Positions 12,246-24,620 of a stretch of 64,000 bases of DNA are shown here, piece by piece. A model generated the notes under the pieces. The model did no database searches and was not told the origin of the DNA. It saw only the letters and a list, made by a program, of their open reading frames with translations. The DNA is from Crocodylus rhombifer (lineage: Eukaryota > Chordata > Crocodylia > Crocodylidae): the NCBI GenBank assembly GCA_038503035.1, contig JAVSML010024430.1:593756-657755 (forward strand), given 5' to 3'. Each line of letters begins with the position of its first letter. Within the stretch, counting starts at the first letter, position 1. A program made the position numbers and the translations under genes.

Positions 12246-12842
12246 GACCCACCAGGACCAGCTGGTGTAATCTGCCTTGCTATGCATTTCATTTAAGGCT
12301 CAATGAATACCAGCCACAAAATTATTGCACATTTTGTGTAATAATTTTGTGGCCTGTTTCCCGTTTTATTGTGCTATATTGCCTGAAACTGTGGCTGGAT
12401 TATGCTTTAAAATTAAATTAGATTAACTTAATCATGTCTTAAGTGTAATGTCTGCCAGGGGCCTAATATTCAGATCCAGACACTTGAACACCTAAAAGCT
12501 CATAGCCCTTGGATTCAAGCTTGGTCCAGCACATTATAGCCAGTAAGGAGCCATTCACAATAGGTTTATCTAGTTCAGATTTGGTTATCTAGTCGAGATC
12601 TGGAATGCTCCAAATCTCCAGATTCTTAGATCACAGTTCAAATGCAAGACCACCTCAAAGTAAAGAAAACAGCCCCCCAGTTCAGAGATTTACCAGGAAA
12701 TCAGGTTGCTAAGAAAACTTCCTAACCCCTTGTGCACACTGAAGCATGAGGAAGGTAGGTTGGTGATGTTGTTTGTGAGCTTGCTGTTCCCAAGGCCCTG
12801 CTTTATACACAGATGGAACCATCTCTGCCACATACCAAGGCA
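12246..12842. other. Intergenic, no gene recognised
   Basis: AT-rich sequence leading up to the long CR1. The open frame of the CR1 endonuclease formally extends left into this stretch (to about 12706), but the residues before about 12843 show no CR1 similarity that I can support. The true 5' boundary of the element may lie anywhere between 12730 and 12880. Confidence 0.5.
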
Positions 12843-15752
12843 CTTAAGGGAGCCCACCCCTGCCCCAGCCCTGGCACAATCTGTGGGCAAGGCAAGAGCC
12901 CCCAAGGGCACACTTGCCTGCCTGTACACTAATGCCAGGAGCCTGGGCAACAAGCAGGAGGAGCTTGTCCTCCTGCTCAGTGCAAAGAATTATGACGTCA
13001 CTGGGATAACGGAGACCTGGTGGGACTCCACCCATGACTGGACCACGGGTATAGAGGGCTATACCCTGTACAGGAGGGATCGTGTAGACAAAAGGGGCGG
13101 GGGTGTAGCTCTCTATGTGAAAGAAAGCTACACGTCCCTGCAAGCTGATGTTGGCGACCGACATGGACAGCTACAGACCCTCTGGGTAAAAATTCGTAGG
13201 AAAAACGGCACAGGGGACACAACAGTGGGAGTCTACTACAGACCTCCCACTCAAAGTCCTGAGCTTGACCAGGAGTTCGCCCGGGCACTGACTGAGGCCG
13301 CTTGCTCCAGGACCTTGGTTGTCATGGGTGACTTCAATTACCCGGACATCTCGTGGGAAGATCACTCAGCAAAATCCGAGCGGTCGCAAAGCTGTCTCTC
13401 GTGCGTGGATGACCTCTACCTGACTCAAGAAGTCTATGGGCCAATGAGAGGCAAAGTGCTGCTCGACCTGGTACTGGCTATGGGGAACGACCTAATCGGC
13501 GACCTAGTGATCGATGGGAAGCTGGGTGATCACCTTTACCATCCGCCGTAAAGCTGGCAAGTCAGTCAGCAACGCAGAAGTCCTTGACTTCAGAAAAGCC
13601 GACTTTGACAAGCTCAAGAGGCTTGTCGGTCAGGCCCTCAGGGACCATGACCCCAGGGAGATGGGAGTTCAAGAACAGTGGTTGCTTCTCAAGGAAGCGA
13701 TCCTCAATGCACAAGCTAAATCTATTCCAACACGGAGGAAAGGCAGCAAGAAGGCACAGCAGCCCTCCTGGCTCTCTAGGGACCTAGCGGACCTCCTGCA
13801 GCTAAAAAGGAAAGCCTACAAACGATGGAGGACGGGATTCACCTCCAAGGAGAATTATTCTGCACTGGTCCGGTCCTGCAGGGAGCAAACCAGGAAAGCC
13901 AAGGCTGCAACTGAACTCCAACTAGCTTCAAGCATCAAGGACAACAAAAAGTCCTTTTTCAGATATGTGGGGAGCCGGAGGAAAAGCAAGGGCAATGTTG
14001 GACCCCTGCTAAACCGGATGGGGCAACTGACAACTGACGCCCAGGAAAAAGCCAACCTATTAAATAGGTACTTTGCGTCAGTCTTTCATCAGTCCCATGG
14101 GACGCCCATGCCTGCTATGGGACAGGGAGATCCGGGTGATGGGGATCCCCTACCCTCCATAAATGCTGACCTCGTGAAGGAACACCTTGAGAAGCTGGAT
14201 ACCTTCAAGTCAGCCGGCCCTGACAATCTGCACCCCACGGTACTCAAGGAGCTGGCGAGCGTCGTAGCCCAGCCCCTGGCACGGATCTTTGAAAACTCCT
14301 GGCGCTCTGGTGTAGTGCCCGAAGACTGGAAGAAGGCCAATGTGGTGCCGATCTTCAAGAAAGGGAGGAGAGTGGATCCAGCTAACTACAGGCCCATTAG
14401 CCTGACTTCTATCCTGGGGAAGATCTTAGAAAAGTTTATTAAGGAGGCCATCCTTGAGGGACTGGCCCAGGCTAACATTCTAAGGGACAGCCAGCACGGG
14501 TTTGTTGCGGGTAGGTGTTGTTTGACCAATCTCATTTCCTTCTATGACCAGGTGACCTATCACCTGGACAAGGGAGAAGAGATTGATGTCATATATCTTG
14601 ACTTCAAAAAAGCCTTTAATCTGGTATCCCATGATCACCTCTTGGCCAAACTGGCCAGCTGTGGCCTTGGCTCCACCACGATCCGCTGGCTGGGAAACTG
14701 GCTCTGTGGTCGGACCCAGAGGGTTGTAATCGATGGCAGTCACTCATTGTGGTGCCCTGTGACCAGTGGGGTCCCTTAAGGCTCTGTCCTGGGACCCATC
14801 CTGTTCAACATCTTCATTAATGATGTGGACATTGGAGTCAGGAGTGGACTGGCCAAGTTCGCCGATGACACCAAAATTTGGGGCAAAGCATCCACGCCAG
14901 AAGATAGGTGGGTGATCCAGGCTGACCTGGACAAGCTCAGCAAATGGGCAGACGAGAACCTGATGGTGTTTAACACCGGAAAATGCAAGGTTCTCCACCT
15001 TGGGAGGAAAAACCTGCAGCACGCTTATAGGCTCGGCAGTGCTACGTTGGATAGCACTACAGAAGAAAGAGACTTGGGGGTCATCATTGACCACAAGATG
15101 AACATGAGCCTGCAATGCGATGCTGTGGCTAGTAAAACAACCAAAACACTGGCTTGCATGCATAGATGCTTCTCGAGCAAATCCCGGGACGTCATTCTCC
15201 CCTTGTACTCGTCCTTGGTGAGGCTGCAGCTGGAGTACTGCATTCAGTTTTGGGCTCCACAATTCAAAAAGGATGTGGAGAAGCTTGAGAGAGTCCAGAG
15301 GAGAGCCACGCGCATGATCAGAAGTCAGGAAAACAGATCTTACGATGACAGGCTGAGAGCCATGGGACTCTTTAGCCTGGAAAAGCGCAGGCTCAGGGGT
15401 GATCTGATGGCCACCTATAAGTTTATCAGGGGTGACCACCAGGATCTGGGGGAACGTTTGTTCACCAGAGCGCCCCAAGGGATGACGAGGTCGAACGGTC
15501 ACAAACTCCTGCAAGACCGTTTCAGGCTGGACGTAAGGAAGAATTTCTTTACTGTCCGAGCCCCCAAGGTCTGGAACAGTCTGCCAGCGGAGGTGGTTCA
15601 AGCACCTACATTGAACACCTTCAAGAGTAAATTGGATGCTTACCTTGCTGGGATCCTATGACCCCAGCTGACTTCCTGCCCTTTGGGCAGGGGGCTGGAC
15701 TCGATGATCTCCCGAGGTCCCTTCCAGCCCTAATGTCTATGAAATCTATATC
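12843..15752 (+). mobile_element. Long CR1 LINE: endonuclease, reverse transcriptase, 3' UTR
   Basis: This is the most complete LINE in the window. The first frame (to 13551) encodes the APE-type endonuclease: LYTNARSLGNKQEEL, TGITETWWDSTHDW, RRDRVDKRGGGVALYV and VVMGDFNYPDISW. Near 13520-13545 the frame changes and the second frame (from 13514) carries the linker and RT: NYRPISLTSILGKILEKFI, IDVIYLDFKKAFNLVSH and LAKFADDTKIWG. One in-frame TAA (14777-14779) sits where related copies read CAA in VPQGSVLGP; the same frame then runs on to 15661. The C-terminus has LEYCIQFWAPQFKKDVEKLE and RKNFFTVRAPKVWNSLPAE. The 3' UTR ends in ATGTCTATGAAATCTAT. No ORF1 was recognised, so the element is 5' truncated and inactive (frameshift plus stop). 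Confidence 0.93.
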
Positions 15753-15847
15753 CATTCTCACAGCTTTGTGCTCAGAGGGCACTGAGGCTCAAATACAAGA
15801 CTTGATACACGAAGGGCCAGACCATGCAGAGTCTGTTGTGTAATTAA

Positions 15848-16512
15848 TACCATATTTACTCAATTCTAAGATGAGGTTTGTTTCCTCCCCCCCACATTTA
15901 ACATGGTGCGAACCCCTTGTCTTAAAATCAGGTATGAGGGCAGGAGGCATACAGCTGCTGGGGTTCAGGTTCCAGGTCCTACCTGGGGTTGAGGCCATAA
16001 GCACAGCTGTTGCCTGCATCCCTTCCCTGCCACCTCTGCACCCCACCTTCTCCCCATCTCCCCCACCTGCTCCTCTCCCTTCAAAGCTCCATGCCAACAT
16101 GCTCTGTGCTTGCTGCAGCCAGAGGCACTGAACACAGAGCCAGGCTGTGATGCACAGCCCTGAGCTGGGGACATGCTCAGTGTCCCAGGGTAGAATAAGG
16201 ATGGAGCCCACTAGCATCAACCGAGGAGTGGGAGGTGGGGAGGAGGGCAAGAGCAGAAGCTTGGAGGGGGGGAGGGAAAGGGGGAGAGCAGAGGTGGCAG
16301 GAAACAGGAAGGGGGCAGAATGCTTAACATTTCTGTACCACCTGTCTCCTTACTACCAATCCCCTGCAGCAGTGGGAAGGATGAATTAAAGACAACTCTC
16401 CAATAATTAGATTCTATATGTGGAAAATTATAACAAATTTATTAAACATTTCATGTGTAGAATCTAAGTATCAGAGGGTCGTCTTTAATTCAAGGTCATC
16501 TTAGATTTGGGT
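15848..16512 (-). mobile_element. Palindromic repeat family, copy A
   Basis: Shares blocks with the copy at 48325-48835 in the opposite orientation: GATGAATTAAAGACAA next to an AATAATTAGATTCTATATGT palindromic arm, and GGATGGAGCC near a CTCAGTG.CCC block. The ends resemble inverted repeats (TCTAAGATGAGG at 15868, CATCTTAGATTTGGG at 16497). The 16.40-16.47 kb core is a diverged palindrome (TTAGATTCTATATGTGGAAA against TTTCATGTGTAGAATCTAAG). No coding capacity, so a non-autonomous DNA element is likely. Confidence 0.65.
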
Positions 16513-16532
16513 CTATACAGTAGTAACTATGA

Positions 16533-17110
16533 ATCATAGAAAGTGAGGGTTGGAAGGGACCTCAGGAGGTCATCTAGTCCAACCCCCTGCTCAAAGCAGG
16601 ACCAGCCCCAACTAGATCATCCCAGCCAGCGCTTTGTTAAGATAGGCCTTAAAAACTTGTTCCAGTGCTTCATCACTCTCCTAGTGTGAAAATTTCTCTT
16701 AATATGCAACCTAAATTTCCCTTGCTGCAACTTGAGACTGTTGCTCCTTGTTCAGTCTAGCTCATAGGCGACACAGAGGGCACATGCCCACCCCAAGACT
16801 GGCCACTGCCAAAGCCGCTGCCGGCTTCTGTGGGTGGTCACTGCTCACCACCTGCCCCGACCTTACCACCGACATGGCTGCAGCAGCATCTGTGGGCAGT
16901 CGCTGCTTGCCACCTCCCCGCCGCGCTGGAGGCTGTGGGCGGTCCCCACTCGCTGTCATGATGCCCCAGTCTCCAGAGGCACTGCTCATCTATAGTTTAA
17001 TTCCATCCTCTTTGGAGCCACTCTTCAGGTAGTTAAAGGCTGCTATCAAATCCCCACGTAGTCTTCTCTTCTGCAGACTTCTCTTGATTTGTCTAGGTTT
17101 GGGCTCAGGA
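16533..17110 (-). mobile_element. Old CR1 3' end, split by an insertion
   Basis: The plus strand shows the CR1 3' UTR (GGGTTGGAAGGGACCTCAGG and AACCCCCTGCTCAAAGCAGG at 16.55-16.60 kb). On the minus strand at 17.0-17.1 kb the ORF2 piece QIKRSLQKRRLRGDLIAAFN is followed by YLKSGSKEDGIKL. The two pieces belong together but are separated by a GC-rich block (about 16758-17002). This is a different, older subfamily than the CR1s at 9.2, 12.8 and 18.2 kb. Confidence 0.78.
16758..17002. repeat. GC-rich insertion within the old CR1
   Basis: About 245 bp of CpG- and GC-rich sequence (GGGCACATGCCCACCCCAAG, then degenerate runs of CTGCNGGC type) interrupts the CR1 frame. Its ends resemble sequence at 20300-20520 (GTGCATGTGCACCCCCTATG) read in reverse, so it is probably a separate repeat. 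I could not identify terminal repeats or a target duplication. Confidence 0.45.
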
Positions 17111-18159
17111 GTCAAGAAGGGTTTAAGCACTTGCAAGAGCACAAAAACAACATTCCTGCATGAGATGCATGCAAAAATACACTGCTTAGCAATTATTATT
17201 TTTTTGGTTACTTGTTTTAGTCCTGAGGCAGTCACCATGCACCAGGGATCCAGGTGCATGGGCTAGGGACAGACATTCAATAAGCTAGAGCCTAAACTGA
17301 TTCAGCCTTTGCAGGTTAGTCTAACCTGCCTAGGGTGAACCAGTTTGTAAAAGGACAAACATGCTCTCTGGACTGAGGTAATGAGGGCACGTGCCTGCAG
17401 TTGCTCAGGCCAGGTGCAGGGGGCACTAGAGCCAGCCCTTGCATGCAGAGAAGCTGTGCTGGTAGGCATGGTCAACCCAGGCTGAACTGGCCAGAGAGGG
17501 GTTTAATTCCCCCTCCCTGTGCCACCAGCAGGGACCTGAGCTGGGTCTCCCCGCACTCCCCCCTTGCTGCTGCAGCAGGGAGGCACCATGGCTCCTTAGG
17601 CAGAGGTGGGGCAGGGAGCAAAGTAAGTTTCCTCTCCACCCCACTGAAGAAGAGGTGGCTCCTTGCCTAGAATAGGCCCCTGGCTGTCCCCTCCACCAAA
17701 GGCCGGAGGAATAACCCTGGCTGTGCCCTCTTCCCACCACTGCAGTGGGAGAGGCAGAGCCCTTGCTGGGGGTAGCAGCCCCTGTCACACTGTGGAGGAG
17801 AGCAAGCCCCTTCCAGGCAAGGGGCTGCACTGTAGACTTGGGCTGTGTGTGGCAGCACTGGGGTCTAGGGCCAGAGCCCTACAAGCCCCTACAATGCCGC
17901 CACAGCTGCTCTGCTGGGCCCACAGCACAGCTCCTGCCGAGAAGCTGTGATGGGCTCCTGCCCGTCAGGCACTCAATGCTCGTCACTCCAGCCATTGGGT
18001 GGGGGCAGGGTCAGCCCCCATCCCTGTTGAACCAGCATTGGTTTATATGCTTTGAGGTAATTTGCATTTGTTCTGATAATTTTTAGTTTTAATTAGGCCT
18101 TATTATCATGTAATACAAGGCTAAAATTCCATTTTAAACTTTTGGGTTGTTTGGCATAG
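17111..18159. other. Intergenic, GC-rich, no gene recognised
   Basis: 17260-18010 is GC-rich with many short open frames on both strands, none with recognisable motifs, splice signals or consistent codon bias. These are composition-driven frames. 18050-18159 is AT-rich and borders the CR1 insertion. A repeat of unknown family is likely but not proven. Confidence 0.5.
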
Positions 18160-18167
18160 TAGTCATA

Positions 18168-19423
18168 GATTCATAGATGCTAGGGTCGGAAGGGACCTCA
18201 ATAGATCATCGAGTCCGACCCCCTGCATAAGCAGGAAAGAGTGCTGGGCCTACATTACCCCAGCTAGATACACATCCAACCTTCTCTTGAATACCCCCAG
18301 GGTAGGGGAGAGCACCACCTCCCTTGGGAGCCCGTTCCATACCTTGGCCACTCGAACTGTGAAGAAGTTCCTCCTAATATCCAATCTAAATCTGCTCTCT
18401 TCTAGCTTGTGGCCATTATTTCTTGTAACCCCCGGGGGCGCCTTGGTGAATAAATACTCACCAATTCCCTTCTGTGCCCCCCTGATGAACTTATAGGCAG
18501 CCACCAGGTCGCCTCTCAACCTTCTCTTGCGGAGGCTGAAAAGGTCCAGTTTCTCTAATCTCTCCTCGTAGGGCTTGGCCTGCAGGCCCTTAACCATACG
18601 AGTGGCCCTTCTCTGGACCCTCTCCAGGTTATCCGCATCCTTCTTGAAGTGCGGCGCCCAGAATTGCACGCAGTACTCCAGCTGCGGTCTGACCAGCGCC
18701 CGATAGAGGGGAAGTATCACCTCCTTGGACCTATTTGTCATGCATCTGCTGATGCACGATAAAGTGCCATTGGCTTTTCTGATGGTTTCATCACACTGCC
18801 GACTCATGTTCATCTTGGAGTCCACTAGGACTCCAAGATCCCTTTCCAATTCCGTGCCACCCAGCAGGTCATTTCCTAGGCTGTAGGTGTGCTGGACATT
18901 TTTCCTCCCTAGATGCAGCACTTTGCATTTCTCCTTGTTGAACTGCATTCTGTTGTTTTCTGCCCATTTGTCTAACCTGTCCAGGTCTGCTTGCAGCTGT
19001 TCCCTGCCCTCCGGCGTGTCCACTTCGCCCCATAGCTTAGTGTCATCTGCAAACTTGGACAGAGTACATTTCACCCCCTCGTCCAAGTCGCTGATGAAGA
19101 CATTAAAGAGTATCGGTCCAAGCACCGAGCCCTGCGGGACCGCACTGCCCACACCCTTCCAGGTCGAAACCGACCCATCCACCACGACTCTCTGGGTGCG
19201 ACCCTCCAGCCAGTTCTCCACCCACCGGACTGTGCAGTCATCCAAGTCACAGCCCCTTAACTTGTTCACCAGTATGGGGTGGGATACCATATCAAAGGCC
19301 TTCCTGAAGTCCAAGTATACGACATCCACCCCTCCTCCTGCGTCGAGGCGTTTTGTGACCTGGTCATAAAAAGAGACTAGATTGGTCAGGCACGATCTGC
19401 CTGCCACGAACCCGTGCTGGTTA
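18168..19423 (-). mobile_element. 5'-truncated CR1 LINE with intact 385-codon RT frame
   Basis: The minus-strand frame 19407-18250 has no stop or frameshift. It holds the RT core from HGFMAGRSCLTNLVSFYDQV through VVYLDFRKAFDMVSHPILVN, SAVPQGSVLGPILFNVF and LSKFADDTKLWG to the C-terminal NFFTVRVAKVWNGLPREVVL. The CR1 3' UTR and octamer-like tail (TCATAGATTCATAGATGC on plus) end it. The methionine at 19407 is internal to the RT, not a real start, because the element is truncated at about 19423. An identical 8-mer, TAGTCATA, lies on both flanks (18160-18167 and 19424-19431), a possible target duplication, although CR1 insertions usually lack one. This is the least decayed CR1 here. Confidence 0.93.
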
Positions 19424-19431
19424 TAGTCATA

Positions 19432-20180
19432 TTATGTTATATTATGATGTAATGATTTTAAGCTGTTATTAAGCATCAAGCTTTATATTTCGTTATTATA
19501 CCTTATATCTAATATCTTTTTGTATTTGTTTTTTTATTGGGATGTATGGATGAATGAATGTAGAGTGATTGGTAAAAGTAGAGTCAGCTGTGAGTACGTG
19601 TCAGTAAACAATTTATCAAACAGTGGATCATGTTGAAGCAGGCGGAAGAATCAATCTGTACCAGGTAAAGAAGAAGATAAGTAGAAGAGACAAGATTAAA
19701 AAACAAGGCCTGCATAACCCCCCGGGGCTAAGAGGCTCCCCTTTGTGATGGACATTGCCTACAGGGATGATAATGAAGGAATGCAGTAAATAGAGTGATT
19801 AAGGAACAACATTTCAGACAGTGATGCATAGGTCTCATGCTAGGATGGAAAAATGGTGAAGTTTTGAACAAAGACTTTAAATTCCTATAAAAAAAGGAGT
19901 CCTAATAGCAAGAAAGTGGGACACGCCCCGCAACTTCACTGGAACACAGACAGGTCTGTATGCCATGTTCCTAACCTCTTGTGCTCACTAGGTTGGCCAT
20001 CTGAGTGTAGCATTGACCAACTGACTTTGGTAACTATAACATCTGCAGAGTGATTGTGAGTATGTATGAGAGCTCTTTTGAATATTATAATCAATAAACA
20101 AGGCATTATCCCCCTCATAAGGACTTGCTCCTCATTTGAGCTAATTGGTAATTTGTGCAACACCACTTGTTTTGTGCCGG
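19432..20180 (+). mobile_element. Candidate solo LTR of an endogenous retrovirus
   Basis: This AT-rich 0.75-kb block has an LTR-like order of signals. It starts with TGT/TGATG sequence, has a TATA-like box CCTATAAAAAAAGG near 19885, about 200 bp later AATAAA at 20092-20097, then a short U5-like end with GGTAATTTGTGCAACA. No gag, pol or env frame adjoins it, so at most it is a solo LTR. Boundaries and target duplication are not established. The CR1 at 18.2-19.4 kb may have inserted inside it, since AT-rich sequence of similar make-up flanks that CR1 on both sides. Confidence 0.4.
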
Positions 20181-23100
20181 GGCAAGACATTGAAGGGGCT
20201 TATTCAGCTTCCCATTATTCCCCCACAAGCTTCAGCTGAAGCCCAGCTGGACCAACCCCACAGCCAGCTTACTTCAGTGCTATTTAGTTGTGTGATGCAT
20301 TTTGCTATGAAAGCCGTGTGCTTCCAGAGGTTAGGGGGGCATGGTGAGCTCCTGCAAGCAGCCACGGTAGTATCGGTGGCAGGGGGGTGGTGAGCGGTTG
20401 CCAGTAGTCAGTGACCACCTGAAGATGTCACCGGCAGCATTGGCAGCGCTTTTTGCAGGGAGTGCACCATTAAGCTCAGGGTGCATGTGCACCCCCTATG
20501 CATCACCAATGCATTTCTCTGTGTGGAGGTAGCAAAAGCAGGCACCAATTTAAGAAGCTTAAATTGACACCAGTGAGTGGTTTTAATGCTTGTCACTTTA
20601 ATGACTGGAGTACAGGCAATGGGCATTTCTCATGTTTTGGAAATCTTTTTTAAACTGGCCCTTGCTTTTCACGCAGTTAGTTCCCCCCTTGGCCATCTTG
20701 GAATATTTGGCTTCTCTCAACATAGCATACCACTGCATCTGTGAAATGGAGCACATATAACCTGATTAACCATGAGGAATCACAGAGGGCTGCATTTGCA
20801 CAAACACAGAGCTCTTCAGTCTCACGTCAATTCTGGTATATTTAATTAATGCGTAAAAAGCAAATGCTCTAAAGCAGCCCTGAATAGCAAGCTCTCTAGC
20901 CGTGCTTGTTGTACACTCTCGCAGCTTTAGTATAGATGAGAGAAAAAGCATTCAATCTAACAAGCTTAAATTTATTCTTAACACTTGATTAGTCAGAAAT
21001 ACTGATAATCCATCTGCAGATTAACATTAATCTATTACTCCATTATAAATAGTGAACACTTATCTTTTACTACTGTCCATCCTTCTAGCAACCCACAAAT
21101 TCAGTTCCAAGCAATACTCCTTGCTTGGCGTATTTTCCCAAAGGTAGCAAATTCATCTCTTTATTCAATACAGAAACTATTCCTAGGCAGGCAATAGTTG
21201 GCAAGGCCAGGTCTGAGTACAGCATACATACATTACATAGGCCTAGTGGCCCTGGGTACCCCTTTATTTGGCAGCCTCCTGCATTTGCTGCTGCAGCCCT
21301 GTTATCAGCTATAAATTGTATACAAGTTTCAAGGGAGTAGCACAGAGCTATCCATCTGCAAAAGAGGCCCTTTTCCTGACCTTCCAAGGGGCTATTTTTG
21401 GCTTCTCCTATATGTCCAAGATCTCTTAGAGAGGTCACACGCTGAATTAACTGACCTTGGGCAACCTTTGCTCAAGTCACCAGAAATGCACCAAAAGATT
21501 TTTATTTATATTACTTTAATCCCCCCTTCACTGTGCACCCTGTTAACCCTCAAGTACTCCAGACACTGAAGCAGCCCAAGCAAATATTTTAGAAAGGTAG
21601 AATTTACACAGAAAGCAGGACTGAGATGGTTAAAAGGTTGAATATTCTGAACAAAATTTAAACAGACAGCAAATAGCTGATTGCCTCAGGCTACCCAATG
21701 GCTGCAGCACAGATGGAACAAATAGTAGACAGAGAGTGCCATCCACTAGGTGCCAAGCTCTTTTGGGATGGGATTACACACCCACTACTTTCCTTGCTGT
21801 ATATAGGATCAAGTTGAGATACTAACAACATTTAACCTTAACAGGGAAATAAGAGTTTATGCTTTTGGTTTATTCTCCTCATTGCAATCTCTCGATTTGT
21901 GTACCAGTTGTTGGAAACAATACAAAACTTGGGACAGCCATGGCAGTTAAATGCATATAGACCCAGTCCCAGAATAAAATAATTAGCAATAACAAATATA
22001 CCCTTTCCACTGCTCCCCAACTACGTAAATAAACTTTCTGGTGGTCACAAATGGGCTTTGTTTGACCAATGGCAAGACAGACTCTGGAATCAATGTCCTG
22101 TGGCTGTGCTCTGCCCCAGTTTGTAAATGTTCAAGGCCAGGGACTAAGAGGGAGAAATCAGATCAGTGGATCCCAGCTATTGCTGTTGTTGGTTGGGAGG
22201 AAAGTGGTTTGTCAGACAACCATGACCTAAAGCATACAATGGCTTTAGATTAATATCTGCACCTAGAAAAAATGCTTTGAGTTACTGAGAGTCCACAGCA
22301 TTAAGCAAATTGTTCGTGGCACTGTTTCTGACCTAAGAGTATCACATAATAAAGCTCTCTCAAAGAGATGCAATAATTCGTATGCACCAGACCATACAAC
22401 AGACCCCCAAAACAAGGGAAATGAAGAAAAGATGAAGCACAAAAACACAAATGAGTGAAATGCATCCCTTGCGCGCACACAAGACGCAGCCTCCAGAAGA
22501 CCAGACCATGTGTGAAGTCAGCACCTTCAATCAGTCAGGATGTTGCCAAATCCTCTTAAACCATACCAATATCTTTTTTAAAAAGGTATCTGCATTATTG
22601 ACAATTGCCATGCAATGGCTGACAGTGCAAGCACCAACCAGCTGCTTAGTACTCACGCAAACTGTACAGCTGTAAAGCTATGAGCAGATGAAAAACAATT
22701 CAAAACAAAGTTACACAGATCCTGCTGCAGCATGAGACTGTTCTCTGTGTTTCTATTCAGGGTAAAAGGATGTGATAGCACTCAGTGCCTGTTAGGAGCA
22801 GGAGAAACTACAGGAATATGAAAGCCTGTGAATAGGGAGACTTTTCTTTACAGAAGTCTGGAGTCAGATACTGTGTTTTTGGTGCAGTCATTCTCTTATG
22901 CAAGATTCACCAAATCTTACAAAAGAATATGGTTACTCCAGGCAAGCACTTGTGGCTTTATCTAGAATTAAACTAGACAAATATTAACAAGGAATCAGGA
23001 GTCAGCAACTACCAAGCTGAACTACTTCAGGTACCAGTGATTCTGGATATCCCTAAGCAAGCAGCAACCTCTCCCCAGGTCACTCCCTCTTGGAAAATGA

Positions 23101-24499
23101 AGATAATCACAATATTTAAATCACTTAACAGGGTCAGGTGAAGGGCAGCTAATAGTTCTGCAGTGCCTTGAAAAAAAATAATAAAAAAGAGATGTAGGGC
23201 ACTGTGTAAAGATAACCTTTAGCAAGTTGTTTTACTTTCCTGGGTCTTGACTTCTCCAGTTCTACTCTTTGTCCTGTCTGTTTAGACGTAAGGTCCTTTG
23301 GGCAGGGACTGTCTTATTATAGCACATGCATAACAAAATGCATATAAGAACGTACCTCACTTTAGGGAGATCTTTTAGGCACTACTTTAATACACATAAT
23401 ACATTATAAGTGCTACACACTGGTAGTGTGTTACAGGTTACACAAGCTAGGAGTAGGAGTGATAAACACCTGGTACCTGCTTTCCATTTCTTGCAAATTC
23501 CAGTGGTGCAGAATTAAACAGAGTATTTTATGTCATATCAACAGAATGAATCAGACCTCATCCAAAGCTCTCTAACCAATCTGGGGACTTTGTCACCCTT
23601 GTAGATGCTAGCATCATATAGTTTATAGCCACAATAAACTGGGAGCCACGTAGATAGTAGTATACTTCATCCACAGGGACTTCAAAAGCCTCTTTGCTGA
23701 GGTAGACTTAAAGCAAATCCTTAGTCCTTACCAGCTGCCAACTTGACAGAGCCAGTTGCAAAGCCAGATCTGAACTCTGTTGTTGATATCTAGCTTTATT
23801 ATAATAACAGACAGAACCAGGTTTCCATATCAAATCCTTTTCCCGTCCCCTACAACACATACTGGGGAGTTCATCTCCAGGCCCAGCACCCACAAGCTCA
23901 CTCCGATAACTCACACCCCACAACATCTGATTCATTTATAGTCAACACATATTCATGTACAGCTGTTTAAAACCTTATCTCCAGCAGACAGCAGAAAGGC
24001 AGGACACAAAGAAAGTAATTTCTCATGATCCCCTCATCTGGCTGAGTTCTGCCAAAGGAATGAGGCCCTTGAAGAAACACATCAACAACCTTCCCCCGTT
24101 TCTACTCATGAAGCCTTTTCCATTAAAAAGACTTACCACGTGACTGATGTTTTATTACCTTTCCTTAGAAATACCTCAGAACAGGAGCTGTGTTTGCAAA
24201 GTATCTAAAACAATGGCGTCCTGGTCCCCTAAACACTACCACAGTACAAATAAATTAAGGTACCTTTAGGTACAGTTTGATGAAGAAACAGCACGTTTCC
24301 TTCTCCTGGGTGTGCTGATGTTGAAAATCTGGGTCCATAGAGCCATCAGCTGCTCTGACAACTACTGCTAGCAGGGTGAGCCAGCTAAGCTGCAGGTTAT
24401 TTTAAAGAACCCCAGGTGTGGCAGCAAGTTCAGAGACTAAGGCAAGAAAATCTCCTGGCTCTTTTCAACCCCTTTCCTTGGATCTCAAATTTTACAAGC

Positions 24500-24620
24500 A
24501 TGAATTAAGCCTCAAAGCCTCTTCTTCCCTCTGAGGTAGGGAAGTATTTATTATCTCCATTTTACAGGTGGAAGAAGCTGAGGTACAAATATGTCTCAAA
24601 AGGTCATCCCAGGTGAAATG
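24500..24620 (-). mobile_element. MIR/L2-type CORE fragment
   Basis: The plus strand contains TATTTATTATCTCCATTTTA followed by CAGGTGGAAGAAGCTGAGGT. This is the classic reverse view of the MIR/L2 core (counterpart of CCCATTTTACAGATGGGGAA). Only about 120 bp are recognisable. Confidence 0.65.

Noticed and set aside
17401..18086. Overlapping open frames on both strands
   Set aside because: The GC-rich stretch gives long frames in several phases at once, and none has motifs or exon boundaries.
18250..19407. Single-exon 385-residue host protein
   Set aside because: Every motif is CR1 reverse transcriptase, the frame starts inside the RT, and the sequence runs into a CR1 3' UTR. It is a retrotransposon, not a host gene.
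21085..21438. Minus-strand 117-residue open frame
   Set aside because: No domain, no splice sites, no repeat similarity; consistent with chance.
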